Shown here: one piece after another, positions 45,560 through 53,533 of the stretch
Layout: the number at the start of each line of letters is the position of its first letter
Position numbering within the stretch: the first letter of the stretch is position 1
NCBI RefSeq assembly: GCF_029101545.1
Contig: NZ_CP118866.1
Location: forward strand, 124,001-188,000
Length of the DNA: 64,000 nucleotides
Source of the DNA: Amygdalobacter indicium
GTDB lineage: Bacteria > Bacillota > Clostridia > Saccharofermentanales > Fastidiosipilaceae
Direction of reading: 5' to 3'
The notes under the pieces: model-generated
Told to the model about the DNA's origin: nothing
Databases searched by the model: none
Seen by the model: the letters and a program-made list of their open reading frames with translations, nothing else
Program-made: the position numbers and the translations under genes

Positions 45560-45670
45560 GTCACGATTTAGAGGGCGTTTGTGATGATTCCCGGAAATTC
45601 GACCAGTTTCCGAGTACGAGTCTAAGCCTTGAACAATTTCCCCGTACGAGGCTAGGCTTCGAGGGAGGTG
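45560..45670 (+). repeat. Imperfect direct repeat, possible IS end
   Basis: Two related copies about 35 bp apart: GTTTCCGAGTACGAGTCTAA (from 45608) and ATTTCCCCGTACGAGGCTAG (from 45636). The pattern recalls repeated ends of IS21-like elements, without any transposase here. Confidence 0.35.
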
Positions 45671-45688
45671 CAGACATTAATCCGGTCA

Positions 45689-45962
45689 TCTCAATCCACG
45701 TTGAGAGCGTTGTATTGATGTCAAAGGCTGATTAGGTGGGTGCATTTTTGCCCTTATGTAGCAGGGGTTTGCGAGGGCTATCGTTAAAAGGTTTAATGCA
45801 TGGCGGCTTTAGGCTGGCTTGGCGTGGCTTTTGAGCGCAGTTTGGCTGTTTGAGGGAAGATATCAACGCTCTGGGGTCGAGTGCACAGGATGTTAACGTT
45901 AAAAGGTGCACACACTTTGCACCTAACTGGTGAAGTGGGGAAATACAGCTCGAAAGGTAAAA
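45689..45962 (+). repeat. Dispersed 270-bp repeat, copy A
   Basis: First of four same-direction copies. It begins with CTCAA-6-TTGAG, contains CTATCGTTAAAAGGTTTAAT, and ends near GTGCACACACTTTGCACC. Shares almost every base with copy B (47627). Translations in both strands have no credible protein. It cuts off the doc gene that reads toward it. Confidence 0.85.
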
Positions 45963-46015
45963 CAAAAGGTAGGCTTTGCAGGTCAAGTAGACTTTGACAA
46001 GGTCTAAAAATGCTC

Positions 46016-46150
46016 TCAAATGTAAGTCTGTAGTGGAGTTTTTAGCGCAGAGTTGAGCATTCCCTCATCACGAATACCTAACGAGCCACCACTTGTTTCA
46101 ATCAGAGCTTGATGAAGTCTAACTACTTGATCTTGAGTTAGATACTTCAT
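46016..46150 (-). pseudogene. Truncated Doc toxin
   Basis: Starts ATG 46150 overlapping the antitoxin stop (ATGA). Reads MKYLTQDQVVRLHQALIETS then GGSLGIRDEGMLNSALKTPL, the N-terminus of Doc/Fic toxins, and stops after 44 codons. Real Doc is about 125 residues; the Fic motif HxFxDGNKR is absent. Truncated near the border of repeat copy A. Confidence 0.85.
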
Positions 46151-46389
46151 TTAGCTAATTCCTCGTAGACTTTTTTGTTCTTTTTGATGAACATATTCGA
46201 TAAAGCCATGACCTCATCATCAGCCGGAGCAGAAACCTCTTCGGCTTTAGGGAACTCTAAAATCACATAGCGCGGAGAGTTGTTTTTTAGTATTACAGCT
46301 GAGCCGTATTTATCGACAAGACGAGCAACCTTTGAGAAGTTTTGATTGGCTTCAGAAATTGAAATCAGCGTATCTGTATTTACATTCAT
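46147..46389 (-). CDS. Phd/YefM-type antitoxin
   Basis: 80 residues; N-terminal ISISEANQNFSKVARLVDKYG is the Phd/YefM DNA-binding fold, C-terminal part binds toxin. AAGGAGG precedes the ATG on the minus strand. Complete, but its toxin is truncated, so it is an orphan repressor that may still bind its own operator. Confidence 0.88.
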   Translation of the reverse strand: MNVNTDTLISISEANQNFSKVARLVDKYGSAVILKNNSPRYVILEFPKAEEVSAPADDEVMALSNMFIKKNKKVYEELAK

Positions 46390-46412
46390 AACGATAGCCT
46401 CCTTTTAAGAAG

Positions 46413-46447
46413 ATTATACCCTATATTTTAGGATGAATCAATCCTAA
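46413..46447 (-). promoter_or_regulatory. phd promoter and operator
   Basis: On the minus strand TTGATT (46441-46436), 17-bp spacer, TATAAT (46418-46413). A perfect 7-bp inverted repeat TTAGGAT...ATCCTAA (46428-46447) overlaps the -35, a likely autoregulation site. Confidence 0.75.
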
Positions 46448-46601
46448 GTATTTCAAATCTACGTCATAACTATTAACTCAGAAAAGATGTGACAGGTGTC
46501 AATCGGAACTCATGGTTTGCCGATTGAGGCTGTATAAATGCAACAGTCTTAGGTTGAGCATTAGACGGCAACGCTAGCAAAAAATGCTCGCAAAAAATAC
46601 T

Positions 46602-46632
46602 TGACCATGACGTTGCGTAATACTTTATTCTA
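46602..46632 (+). promoter_or_regulatory. MerR-type promoter with operator
   Basis: TTGACC (46602-46607) and TATTCT (46627-46632) with a 19-bp spacer, the stretched spacing used by MerR activators. The spacer holds TGACGTTGCGTAAT, close to what I recall of the Bacillus Mta site. Confidence 0.75.
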
Positions 46633-46655
46633 GTGATAAGGAAGGAGGTGAGATA

Positions 46656-47381
46656 GTGAAAACAGTGAATGAAGTCAGCAAGATAGCAGGAATTAGTATT
46701 CGTACTCTTCAGTATTACGACAAAATCGGTGTGTTAAAACCGTCCGCTTATTCGGAGTCAGGATATAGGTTGTATGGTGATGAGGATCTAAAGGTACTAC
46801 AATCCATTTTGCTGTTTAAAGCTTTGGAATTTCCGCTCAAAGAAATTAAAGAAATAATAACCAGTGAGCATTTCGACAAAGATTTAGCGCTGGAACAACA
46901 AATCAAATTATTAATCCTGAAAAAAGAGCATTTGGAAAATTTAATTCTTTTTGCAAAGGGATTAAAAGCATTAGGAGGTAACTATATGAACTTTACAGCA
47001 TTTGACACAAGCAAAATTGATGAGTATGCCAAACAGGCAAAAGAGTATTGGGGAGATACACCGGAATTCAAGGAATTTGAAGCTCAAGGACAAAGGAGAA
47101 ACAGCGAGGAAACAAAAATGCTCCATCACCAACTCATGCTGATTTTTGCAGAATTTGGCAAGGTAAAATCACAACCCAGCGATTCAGTTGAAGTTCAGGC
47201 TTTGGTAAAGAAACTGCAGGACTTTATTACAGCTAATTTCTATAAGTGTTCGAATGAGATTTTATCCGGACTTGGCAAGATGTATGCTTCCGGTGGTGAT
47301 TTTACGAAAAATATAGATGCGTTTGCAGGCGAAGGGACATCCGTATTTGTCAACAAGGCAATCGAATATTATTGCAAGTAA
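46656..47381 (+). CDS. MerR-family regulator with TipAS drug-binding domain
   Basis: 241 residues. N-terminal MerR helix-turn-helix (IAGISIRTLQYYDKIGVLKP), a dimerising coiled coil to about 110, then a TipAS-type domain (YWGDTPEFKEFE, EIYNKCS-like FYKCSNEILSGLGKMY) that in Mta/TipAL binds peptides antibiotics and other drugs. GTG start after AAGGAGGTGA. It has its own 19-bp-spacer promoter, so it is probably self-activated; no transporter target gene lies beside it. Confidence 0.88.
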   Translation: MKTVNEVSKIAGISIRTLQYYDKIGVLKPSAYSESGYRLYGDEDLKVLQSILLFKALEFPLKEIKEIITSEHFDKDLALEQQIKLLILKKEHLENLILFAKGLKALGGNYMNFTAFDTSKIDEYAKQAKEYWGDTPEFKEFEAQGQRRNSEETKMLHHQLMLIFAEFGKVKSQPSDSVEVQALVKKLQDFITANFYKCSNEILSGLGKMYASGGDFTKNIDAFAGEGTSVFVNKAIEYYCK

Positions 47382-47426
47382 GTTTTATAATCGAATTATT
47401 GATTAAAAACACCTAATTAACTAATG

Positions 47427-47474
47427 TAATGCTCCCAAAAGTTGGACCAAAAATCTAACTTTTGGGGATCATTA
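47427..47474. repeat. Back-to-back IS3-like terminal repeats
   Basis: TAATGCTCCCAAAAGTT (47427-47443) and its imperfect complement (47457-47474) with 13 bp between. The sequence resembles ends of IS150-group elements; here only the two ends remain. Also a terminator-like hairpin for the MerR gene. Confidence 0.5.
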
Positions 47475-47626
47475 CAAAAAGGTGCTTTAATTTTCTACCA
47501 GAATAAAAAATTGTTTTGTAGAAAATAGATTCTCAAACTTTTTAATGATAGCCCCCTCCTATCGTTAAAAAGTGCACCCAATATCCATAGTGTGCACTCA
47601 AAAAAGTGTAGCTATACTAGGAGTTC

Positions 47627-47900
47627 TCTCAATCCACGTTGAGAGCGTTGTATCGATGTCAAAGGCTGATTAGGTGGGTGCATTTTTGCCCTTGTGTAGC
47701 AGGGGTTTGCGAGGGCTATCGTTAAAAGGTTTAATGCGAAGCAGCTTTAAGCTGGGTTCTTGCGGTTTTTGAGCGCAGTTTGGCTGTATGAGGGAAGATG
47801 TCGACGCTCTGGGGTCGAGCGCACAGGATGTTAACGTTAAAAAGTGCACACACTTTGCACCCACACTGTTAAGTGTGAAAATATAGTTCAAAAGGTAAAA
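47627..47900 (+). repeat. Dispersed 270-bp repeat, copy B
   Basis: Begins TCTCAATCCACGTTGAGAG, a 7-bp inverted repeat (CTCTCAA/TTGAGAG), and runs to AAAAGGTAAAA. Nearly identical to copy A over the full length including its last 45 bp. Confidence 0.85.
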
Positions 47901-48204
47901 TGAGACCTGATTATTAGTATGTGCACGAGGAGTTGCTTAAGTAATGGATAATAAGAAGTTTATCGCAGAGACGAAAAAGGATTAATTAGAGTCTAATAGA
48001 ACTTTAGATATGTATGCAGAGGGTATAAAAGAAATTTTGAGCTCTTTTTATTATAATATTTATTAGTAATACTACATTGGAAAGTAAATATCCGGACTGA
48101 AGTTAAATCAGTTGGCACAAAATCCGATTATATATTTGTATCCACTGGAGAAAGATAAAATTCATATTTAATGAAATTGACAATCAGGCCTTATGGAGGT
48201 TTTT

Positions 48205-48696
48205 ATGGCTGAGATTTGGGATGCGTATGATAAAGAATTTAATAAATTAAAGAATATTACATTAGTGAGAGGAGAACCAATTCCTGACGGCATGTATCAT
48301 TTGGTGGGCGAAGTAATTGTTAAACATATAGATGGGACTTACCTTATTATGCAAAGAGATTTTGAAAAGAAATTCGGTGGAATGTGGGAGTTGACAGCAG
48401 GTGGTTCTGCATTGCAATATGAAACGCCATTAGAATGTGCAGTAAGAGAATTAAAAGAAGAAACAGGTATTGAAGCTTCAAAAATTATGGAGATCGGAAG
48501 ATTTGTGCAGGATGTTTACCACTCTCTTTATGTTGAATATCTATGCGTAACCGATTGTAAGAAAAATGCAATTGCTCTTCAAAAAGGAGAAACGGTTAAT
48601 TATAAGTGGGTAGATAAAAAGAGCCTTTTGGAAATGAGCCAAGACGAGTTAGTATCATCAAGGGCAATCAAACTTATTAAAACAGTAGATATATAA
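48205..48696 (+). CDS. NUDIX hydrolase
   Basis: 163 residues; the NUDIX box GGSALQYETPLECAVRELKE then ETGIE is complete (Gx5Ex7REUxEExGU, about residues 69-92). MAEIWDAYDKEFNKL at the start resembles IDI-like/YfcD NUDIX proteins. ATG 48205 follows TGGAGG by eight bases; the ATG at 48193 is too close. Stands alone between repeat copies B and C. Substrate unknown. Confidence 0.85.
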   Translation: MAEIWDAYDKEFNKLKNITLVRGEPIPDGMYHLVGEVIVKHIDGTYLIMQRDFEKKFGGMWELTAGGSALQYETPLECAVRELKEETGIEASKIMEIGRFVQDVYHSLYVEYLCVTDCKKNAIALQKGETVNYKWVDKKSLLEMSQDELVSSRAIKLIKTVDI

Positions 48697-48703
48697 ATTC
48701 AAC

Positions 48704-48788
48704 TTTGGCTGTTTGAGGGAAGATATCAACGCTCTAGGGTCGAGTGCACAGGATGTTAACGTTAAAAAGTGCACCCACTTTGCACCCA
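48704..48788 (+). repeat. Dispersed repeat, copy C (right third only)
   Basis: Matches only the right end of copies A, B and D, from TTTGGCTGTTTGAGGGAAGA to CACCCACTTTGCACCC. It starts 8 bp after the NUDIX stop. Confidence 0.8.
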
Positions 48789-48854
48789 GCTTTGTGAAAT
48801 AAGTAAGACGATAGTTAAGTTGCTTGAGGTACTAAGTTATATATGAGTACATGG

Positions 48855-48860
48855 TATAAT
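48855..48860 (+). promoter_or_regulatory. Extended -10 promoter of the ABC-F gene
   Basis: TGGTATAAT at 48852-48860 is an extended -10 (TGnTATAAT), which can work without a good -35; 31 bp before the leader peptide. Confidence 0.6.
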
Positions 48861-48890
48861 AGTGACAATTATTTTCGGAGGTATCAAAAG

Positions 48891-48920
48891 ATGGTAATTA
48901 ATAAATCCTGTTCTAACTAA
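48891..48920 (+). CDS. Leader peptide of the ABC-F gene
   Basis: Nine-codon frame MVINKSCSN with CGGAGG 10 bases upstream, ended just before a hairpin. Layout of ribosome-stalling leaders known for vga, msr and lsa-type genes. Confidence 0.6.
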   Translation: MVINKSCSN

Positions 48921-48924
48921 TGTA

Positions 48925-48942
48925 GAGAGGTTAAATCCTCTC
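48925..48942 (+). promoter_or_regulatory. Attenuator hairpin before the ABC-F gene
   Basis: GAGAGG (48925-48930), loop TTAAAT, CCTCTC (48937-48942), then GGTATTTTC. Followed by AAGGAGGA, the gene's ribosome site. Confidence 0.6.
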
Positions 48943-48962
48943 GGTATTTTCAAGGAGGATTT

Positions 48963-50402
48963 ATGATACGTATTGATGATTTAACAAAAGTTGTAGGTGC
49001 AAGAACTTTATTTGCGATTGATCATCTATCTATTGGTGCTTGTGATAAGGTTGGTTTAATTGGTGATAACGGCACAGGCAAAACCACCTTTTTACGCATA
49101 CTTTCAAGTCTTGATACTGACTACGCGGGGCGAGTTCAAATGAACGACGAGATTAGTTATTTGCTCAACAATTCAGAAGATGAACTCGGTTTTATATATC
49201 AGCGTCGTTTTCAGCAGAATTGTAGTAGTCCAGGCGAGCAGCAAAGATTGAAACTGGAGCACCTTTTAGTTGATAATAAAGCATTTTTGCTTATTGACGA
49301 GCCTACATCACATTTAGACATTAAGCAAAGAAAGCTATTAGCTAAACGGCTCTATTCTCGCAATAAGGGTTTTATTCTTGTCTCCCATGATCGAGATTTT
49401 ATTAATCAAACCTGTACGAAAATTTTCGAATTGGTCAATGGGAAAATTGAGGTTTATAGCGGTGATTATTCGTTTTATCTATGCGAAAGAGAAAAGAGGT
49501 ATAAGTGTGCTGAGCGGGAATATGAGAGTTATGTAAAAGAAAAGAAGCGTCTTTTACAGGTTGCAAATGCAATAAAACAGCAGTCAGCAAAAGTAAAAAC
49601 CACACCCCAAAGGATGGGTAACTCAGAAGCTAGGCTGCATAAAATGGGCGGGCAACAAAATAAGAAGAAGCTCGACAAACAGGTAAAAGCCACTTTAGAA
49701 AGAGTAAATCAACTAGAGGTGAAGAGTAAGCCATATCAAAATGCAGCCATCAAGCTCAATATGGACGAGCGAGAAAAAATTCATTCCAAGGTACTCATCA
49801 GGGCAGAAAATCTCAATAAGAGCTTTGATAGCAAGGTGATTTTTAAGAATGTCAATTTTGCGATAGACAATACAAATAAAGTTGCCTTATTAGGTGACAA
49901 CGGTTCAGGGAAAACCACTTTGCTCAACATGATTCTTAACGGTGAAACGTGGACACATCCGAATTTACGAATTGGTTACTATAGTCAGCTAGGAGAAACA
50001 CTCGACTATACAAAAACGATTCTGGACAACGTATTACCTTATTCAATCTATGACCAGTCAATGACGAGAATCATCTTGGCTCGTCTAGGTTTCAAAACAA
50101 ATGATGTGTTCAAGCAAGTGAATGTGCTTAGTGATGGTGAAAAAGCCAAGGTGAAATTGGCGAAGCTTCTAACAGGTAACTTTAATTATTTGGTGATGGA
50201 TGAGCCAACTAACTTTTTAGATATTCGTGCCATAGAAGCCTTAGAAGAGCTGCTTCAAGGCTACGACAGACCCTTGCTTTTCGTGACGCATGATGTGTCC
50301 TTTATCAACAATGTAGCGGATTCTTTGTTACTTATCGAGAATGAAAAGATTACTGGTTTTGAAGGTAATTTGCAGCAATATAATGAGGAAAATGAGGTTT
50401 AG
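48963..50402 (+). CDS. ABC-F ribosomal protection-type ATPase
   Basis: 479 residues, two ATPase domains and no membrane segments. NBD1: GDNGTGKTT (34-42), SSPGEQQRLK, LIDEPTSHLD. Linker of about 70 residues between them, basic and Gln-rich (AIKQQSAKVKTTPQRMG), reaching into the ribosome. NBD2: GDNGSGKTT, LSDGEKAKVKLA, VMDEPTNFLD. Size and leader/attenuator fit the antibiotic-resistance (ARE) ABC-F proteins for macrolides, lincosamides, pleuromutilins or phenicols; I cannot match it to a named determinant. Followed at once by recombinase debris. Confidence 0.85.
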   Translation: MIRIDDLTKVVGARTLFAIDHLSIGACDKVGLIGDNGTGKTTFLRILSSLDTDYAGRVQMNDEISYLLNNSEDELGFIYQRRFQQNCSSPGEQQRLKLEHLLVDNKAFLLIDEPTSHLDIKQRKLLAKRLYSRNKGFILVSHDRDFINQTCTKIFELVNGKIEVYSGDYSFYLCEREKRYKCAEREYESYVKEKKRLLQVANAIKQQSAKVKTTPQRMGNSEARLHKMGGQQNKKKLDKQVKATLERVNQLEVKSKPYQNAAIKLNMDEREKIHSKVLIRAENLNKSFDSKVIFKNVNFAIDNTNKVALLGDNGSGKTTLLNMILNGETWTHPNLRIGYYSQLGETLDYTKTILDNVLPYSIYDQSMTRIILARLGFKTNDVFKQVNVLSDGEKAKVKLAKLLTGNFNYLVMDEPTNFLDIRAIEALEELLQGYDRPLLFVTHDVSFINNVADSLLLIENEKITGFEGNLQQYNEENEV

Positions 50403-50415
50403 ACTAATTATCATA

Positions 50416-51162
50416 ATGAGAATATTTGCTGTTATTCGCCGGCATTGCACAAATGAGAAGTTTAGTGCCCAGGAATACATAGATGTCAATTACAATTATC
50501 TTGGTGATTGGGATGGTGCAATAGAACGCTTTGAAGAAGGCTTAGAGGCTATTAGAAAGCTTAAAGCTTGTGGCACGAGAATTATTTTTGAGGCAGATAA
50601 GATTGATACGGAAACTGTCGATGATGAACTTTTAATCAGTGTGGTTCAAGCGTGCTGTCAGGCTGAAAATGACTGGCGAAGTGAAAATATACGCTTTGGC
50701 TTAAAACATAGAACAGAAGATGGCACATCAGGTCTTTATAGTAGGGCTTGTTATGGTTATAATAAAGATAGGCAGGGCATGCTGGTTATTGATGAAGAAC
50801 AGGCAAAGGTAGTAAGAGCTATTTTTGACTTGTATCTTGAAGGCTTAAGTATTGTTGGTATTATTGAAAGACTAAAAAGTAAGGGCATTAAGTCTCCTAA
50901 AGGGAAAGACAGCTGGAGTAAACGGGCTGTTGAGAGCACTTTGACTAGGCGTAAATATACAGGTGATGTGGCAATTGCGGGTTCAGGAGTATCTGAGAAT
51001 TGTTATTTGAATAAGAACCATCATGAAGGGATAATTTCAAAAGGGCAGTTTGAAGCAGTTTAACTAGAAATGGAACTTCGTAGTAATGTTGAAATTGGAG
51101 AAGACGGAACGGTGCGTAGAAAGAGTAAGAAATATAGTTCGAAAAATAGAAATAGAACTTGA
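50416..51162 (+). pseudogene. Large serine recombinase remnant
   Basis: Reads from MRIFAVIRRHCTNE through EGLEAIRKLKACGTRIIFEADKIDTETVDDELLI (resolvase domain end) and CYGYNKDRQGMLVIDEEQAKVVRAIFDLYLEG (recombinase domain). TAA interrupts at 51061-51063 and the same frame continues as LEMELRSNVEIGEDGTVRRKS to 51162. The catalytic-serine N-terminus is missing. Two lesions, so inactive. Probably part of the element that brought the ABC-F gene. Confidence 0.85.
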
Positions 51163-51285
51163 TATAATATGAAAACAGAGCATATATAGACATAGCAAAA
51201 CAAAGGAGGAAGATTATATATTCTGTATATTAAATCTGATAGCTTTGATGATATTGAGTCTTTTGGAAATAAAAAAGATCATAGT

Positions 51286-51528
51286 ATGTTTGTTCCTATA
51301 ATCGATAATAATATTTATGCCGATTGCGAAAGAGGTGGAGTTATAGAAAAAATTAAATCTCTTTGCAATTTTATCGTTAGGTCAGCACCAGCAAGGATTA
51401 CCTTCAAGGAAGTCTATGAACTTTACACCAAATGTACAGAGGAAGTTGAAAAATTAAGGAAGCATTTAAAGCCAGATGATAATAGTCTAATTGAAAATAA
51501 TAGGCTTAAAACAATAGAAATGTTATAA
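51286..51528 (+). CDS. Hypothetical protein, start codon uncertain
   Basis: At least 80 residues (SLCNFIVRSAPARITFKEVY, CTEEVEKLRKHLKPDD). No family recognised. A strong AAAGGAGGA at 51202-51210 points to a start 9 bases later, where the in-frame codon is ATT (51220) followed by LYIKSDSFDDIESFGNKK. So the protein may begin with ATT, or its ATG was lost. ATG 51286 has no ribosome site. Confidence 0.4.
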   Translation: MFVPIIDNNIYADCERGGVIEKIKSLCNFIVRSAPARITFKEVYELYTKCTEEVEKLRKHLKPDDNSLIENNRLKTIEML

Positions 51529-51531
51529 GAC

Positions 51532-51642
51532 ATGAAAAAACAATGGATTTTGCATAAATCTGTAATTTTTTCAAATAGTCTAAAAATCTTATGTGAAGGT
51601 GTAGTCTTGATTAAGAGGATAGAAATGATGAGAATAGTTTAA
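51532..51642 (+). CDS. Small uncertain ORF
   Basis: 36 codons (MKKQWILHKSVIFSNSLKIL) beginning 3 bp after the previous stop. No ribosome site beyond the previous gene's end, no homology seen. Possibly a stub. Confidence 0.2.
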   Translation: MKKQWILHKSVIFSNSLKILCEGVVLIKRIEMMRIV

Positions 51643-51738
51643 TAACTGACTATGCGATATCTGTCAGAGAAAAAACAATGCGTCAACAGAGCTCCTCTAA
51701 AATTTTCCAGTTTATATTCAAGGAGGTTAGCTATAATA

Positions 51739-52541
51739 ATGAATTTTTTCAAAAATATTTTTCGTAAAAAGAATCAATTGAAAGATAGCATAGAAAACAA
51801 TAAAAATAAGGGGATGGAGTTGATTGATTTAGTATTCTCTCTATACGATTATAGGATAAATAGAGAAAATTTAATCAATCCTAAACTTTTTAAAAATATT
51901 AGAGTTAAAGGGAAAAGCATTGAACATAAAATAGATATATACATTGAATTTGTTCAGATGAATAATTTAGAAAAAACGGTTATAAAAATAATAGATAACA
52001 AAATTGTAAAAGCTGAAGATGTATGGCAGTTCGATAACCTCTTAAAAGATTTAGGTTACTTTCCTAAAGGTGTTTTGTATTATAACGATAAAATAGATGA
52101 AGAAGCATTGAATATTGCTAATGATAAACAAATTCAAACCATATTTTTTGATATTATGAAAGAAACAAGAATAAATGTTTCAAAATCTATTGATGAAGTT
52201 TTACCTGATGAAAATGTTATTGGTGATCCTTTTTGGACTTTAATGCAAATTGATGAACGAACAAAAAAAATACGGGAAATTATTTTATTATAGAGAATTC
52301 TTTACCACTTTTCACATCAAAAAAACTTGCCGATGCATGCTGTAAACAACAAAAGGATTACGCTGTATTTGGTATTTCACAACGTCATTTAGTAGTTTTG
52401 ATTTCTCTTGCAGAGAGAGGTTTTTTTCCATATAAATTAGGTCTTATTCGGCCAAGTAAACAAATCTCTTCCATAATAGACTGTAATGTAAAAATGTATA
52501 GTGTAGATTATAACGTTATTAGAGAATTATATGTGAGGTGA
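51739..52541 (+). CDS. Paralog of the PDDEXK protein, ExK lost, split by an A8 slip site
   Basis: Begins MNFFKNIFRKKNQ after AGGAGG. Zero frame ends at 52293. The run of eight A at 52263-52270 forms a perfect A_AAA_AAA slippery heptamer in frame; a -1 shift continues as NTGNYFIIENSLPLFTSKKL to TGA 52541, 5 bp before the next gene. The shifted tail matches the next protein: IGDPFW-LM, LFTSKKLA versus LFSSKKLA, GISQRHL versus GVSQEHL. So the two are full-length paralogs. Here the nuclease segment reads HKID (Asp 66) and VIKIID where the partner has GIECKN, so the catalytic Glu and Lys are replaced by Lys 83 and Ile 85: likely non-catalytic. Could be programmed frameshift, phase variation, or a mutation. 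Confidence 0.65.
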
Positions 52542-52545
52542 AAAT

Positions 52546-53256
52546 ATGGGAAAAGGTGATGAATTTGAAAAAGTAGTTGAAAATATTTATTTACTACTTT
52601 CTAAGAAAGAGAGAATAAATGCAGAAATCCGAACGAAAGTCAAAATGGTAGGTGATGATGGTGCGACTCATGAAATAGACGTTCTTTATTCATTTGAGCA
52701 TTTTGGTATATTTTATCAAGTTGGTATAGAATGTAAAAATTGGAGAAAACCAATAAATGTTAGTGAATTAAGAAATTTCGATTACAAACTGAAACATATT
52801 GGTGGAATTAATGGTGTATTTATTTCTGCAGAAAGTGAATTTCAAAATGGCGCTTGTAAGGTATCAGAGTATAATGGAATTAAATTGATAAAATATGATG
52901 ATTTTGATACTTTTGCTATGTCTGAATATACTAAGTACTTAAAACCTGATTTCAATACAATAGGAGATCCTTTTTGGATGTTAATGAATACAGATGGTAA
53001 AACATCTATAGAAAAAAACAGCGTATTATCAAATAAGATTTTATTATTTTCAAGTAAAAAATTGGCTGAAGATTATAAGCATAAAAAATTCGACCAGAAA
53101 TATAATATTATTGTTGTTGGAGTTTCACAGGAACATTTAAAAGAAATAAAAAAAATTCATGAGTATGATAAGATTTGTGTGTATTTGATAGATTTTACTT
53201 TAGAAATTACGGAATTAAGTCAATGGGATATAGATTTATATGTACGAAAGGATTAG
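52546..53256 (+). CDS. Mrr-like PDDEXK nuclease with unknown C-terminal domain
   Basis: 236 residues. N-terminal restriction-endonuclease fold: GDEFEKVVENIYLLL helix, HEIDVLYSF with catalytic Asp 45, then QVGIECKNW with Glu 62-x-Lys 64, and the ELRNFDYKLKHIGGINGVFIS strand-helix pattern of Mrr-type enzymes. From about residue 140 a second domain (IGDPFWMLMNTDG, LFSSKKLA, GVSQEHL) which I do not recognise, shared with the gene before it. GAGGTG ribosome site; 4-bp gap to the upstream paralog, so one operon. Probable DNA-targeting defence or regulatory nuclease; function not established. Confidence 0.75.
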   Translation: MGKGDEFEKVVENIYLLLSKKERINAEIRTKVKMVGDDGATHEIDVLYSFEHFGIFYQVGIECKNWRKPINVSELRNFDYKLKHIGGINGVFISAESEFQNGACKVSEYNGIKLIKYDDFDTFAMSEYTKYLKPDFNTIGDPFWMLMNTDGKTSIEKNSVLSNKILLFSSKKLAEDYKHKKFDQKYNIIVVGVSQEHLKEIKKIHEYDKICVYLIDFTLEITELSQWDIDLYVRKD

Positions 53257-53533
53257 AGGAAAGCTGGTTAAAATTTTTAAAATGGATGAGGAACTATGAA
53301 ATGGATATAATTAATATAGAATATTGATATTCTTCAAAATAAAATCCGAGATAGGAAAGATAAATGAGAAAATACAATAGAATCTTATTTTTAGAAAATG
53401 TTAAAGTAAGAGTATAGTTTTATAAAATAGCCTAATTGAGATTTGCAAAGATCGAGTGTATAGAAAAGATGTAAGATAAGTAAAATCAGCATTTTTACAA
53501 AAGTAATGATAAATTTAGAATTAGCCTAAAAGT
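53257..53533. other. AT-rich spacer
   Basis: No gene, hairpin or repeat recognised between the nuclease gene and repeat copy D. Confidence 0.5.

Larger units (their letters stand above)
47382..48204 (+). other. Non-coding stretch between MerR and NUDIX genes
   Basis: Holds the IS3-like ends, a lone motif CTATCGTTAAAAAGTGCACC at about 47562, repeat copy B, and from 47944 a decayed frame (MDNKKFIAETKKD, stop, LESNRTLDMYAEGIKEIL) that may be the stub of a lost gene. Nothing else seen. Confidence 0.5.

Noticed and set aside
45732..46019. Minus-strand frame of 95 codons in repeat copy A and a related 73-codon frame in copy B (47670-47891)
   Set aside because: Both come from the repeated DNA, have no ribosome site, differ in length and start, and are broken in copy D; treated as repeat, not as gene.
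48925..48942. Hairpin as a simple terminator
   Set aside because: Only 6 bp and no T-run directly after; position between leader peptide and ABC-F ribosome site fits attenuation or translational control better.
51286..53256. Known toxin-antitoxin or standard restriction-modification system at the nuclease pair
   Set aside because: No methyltransferase or specificity gene is adjacent, and both genes are larger than usual toxin-antitoxin genes and share a domain.
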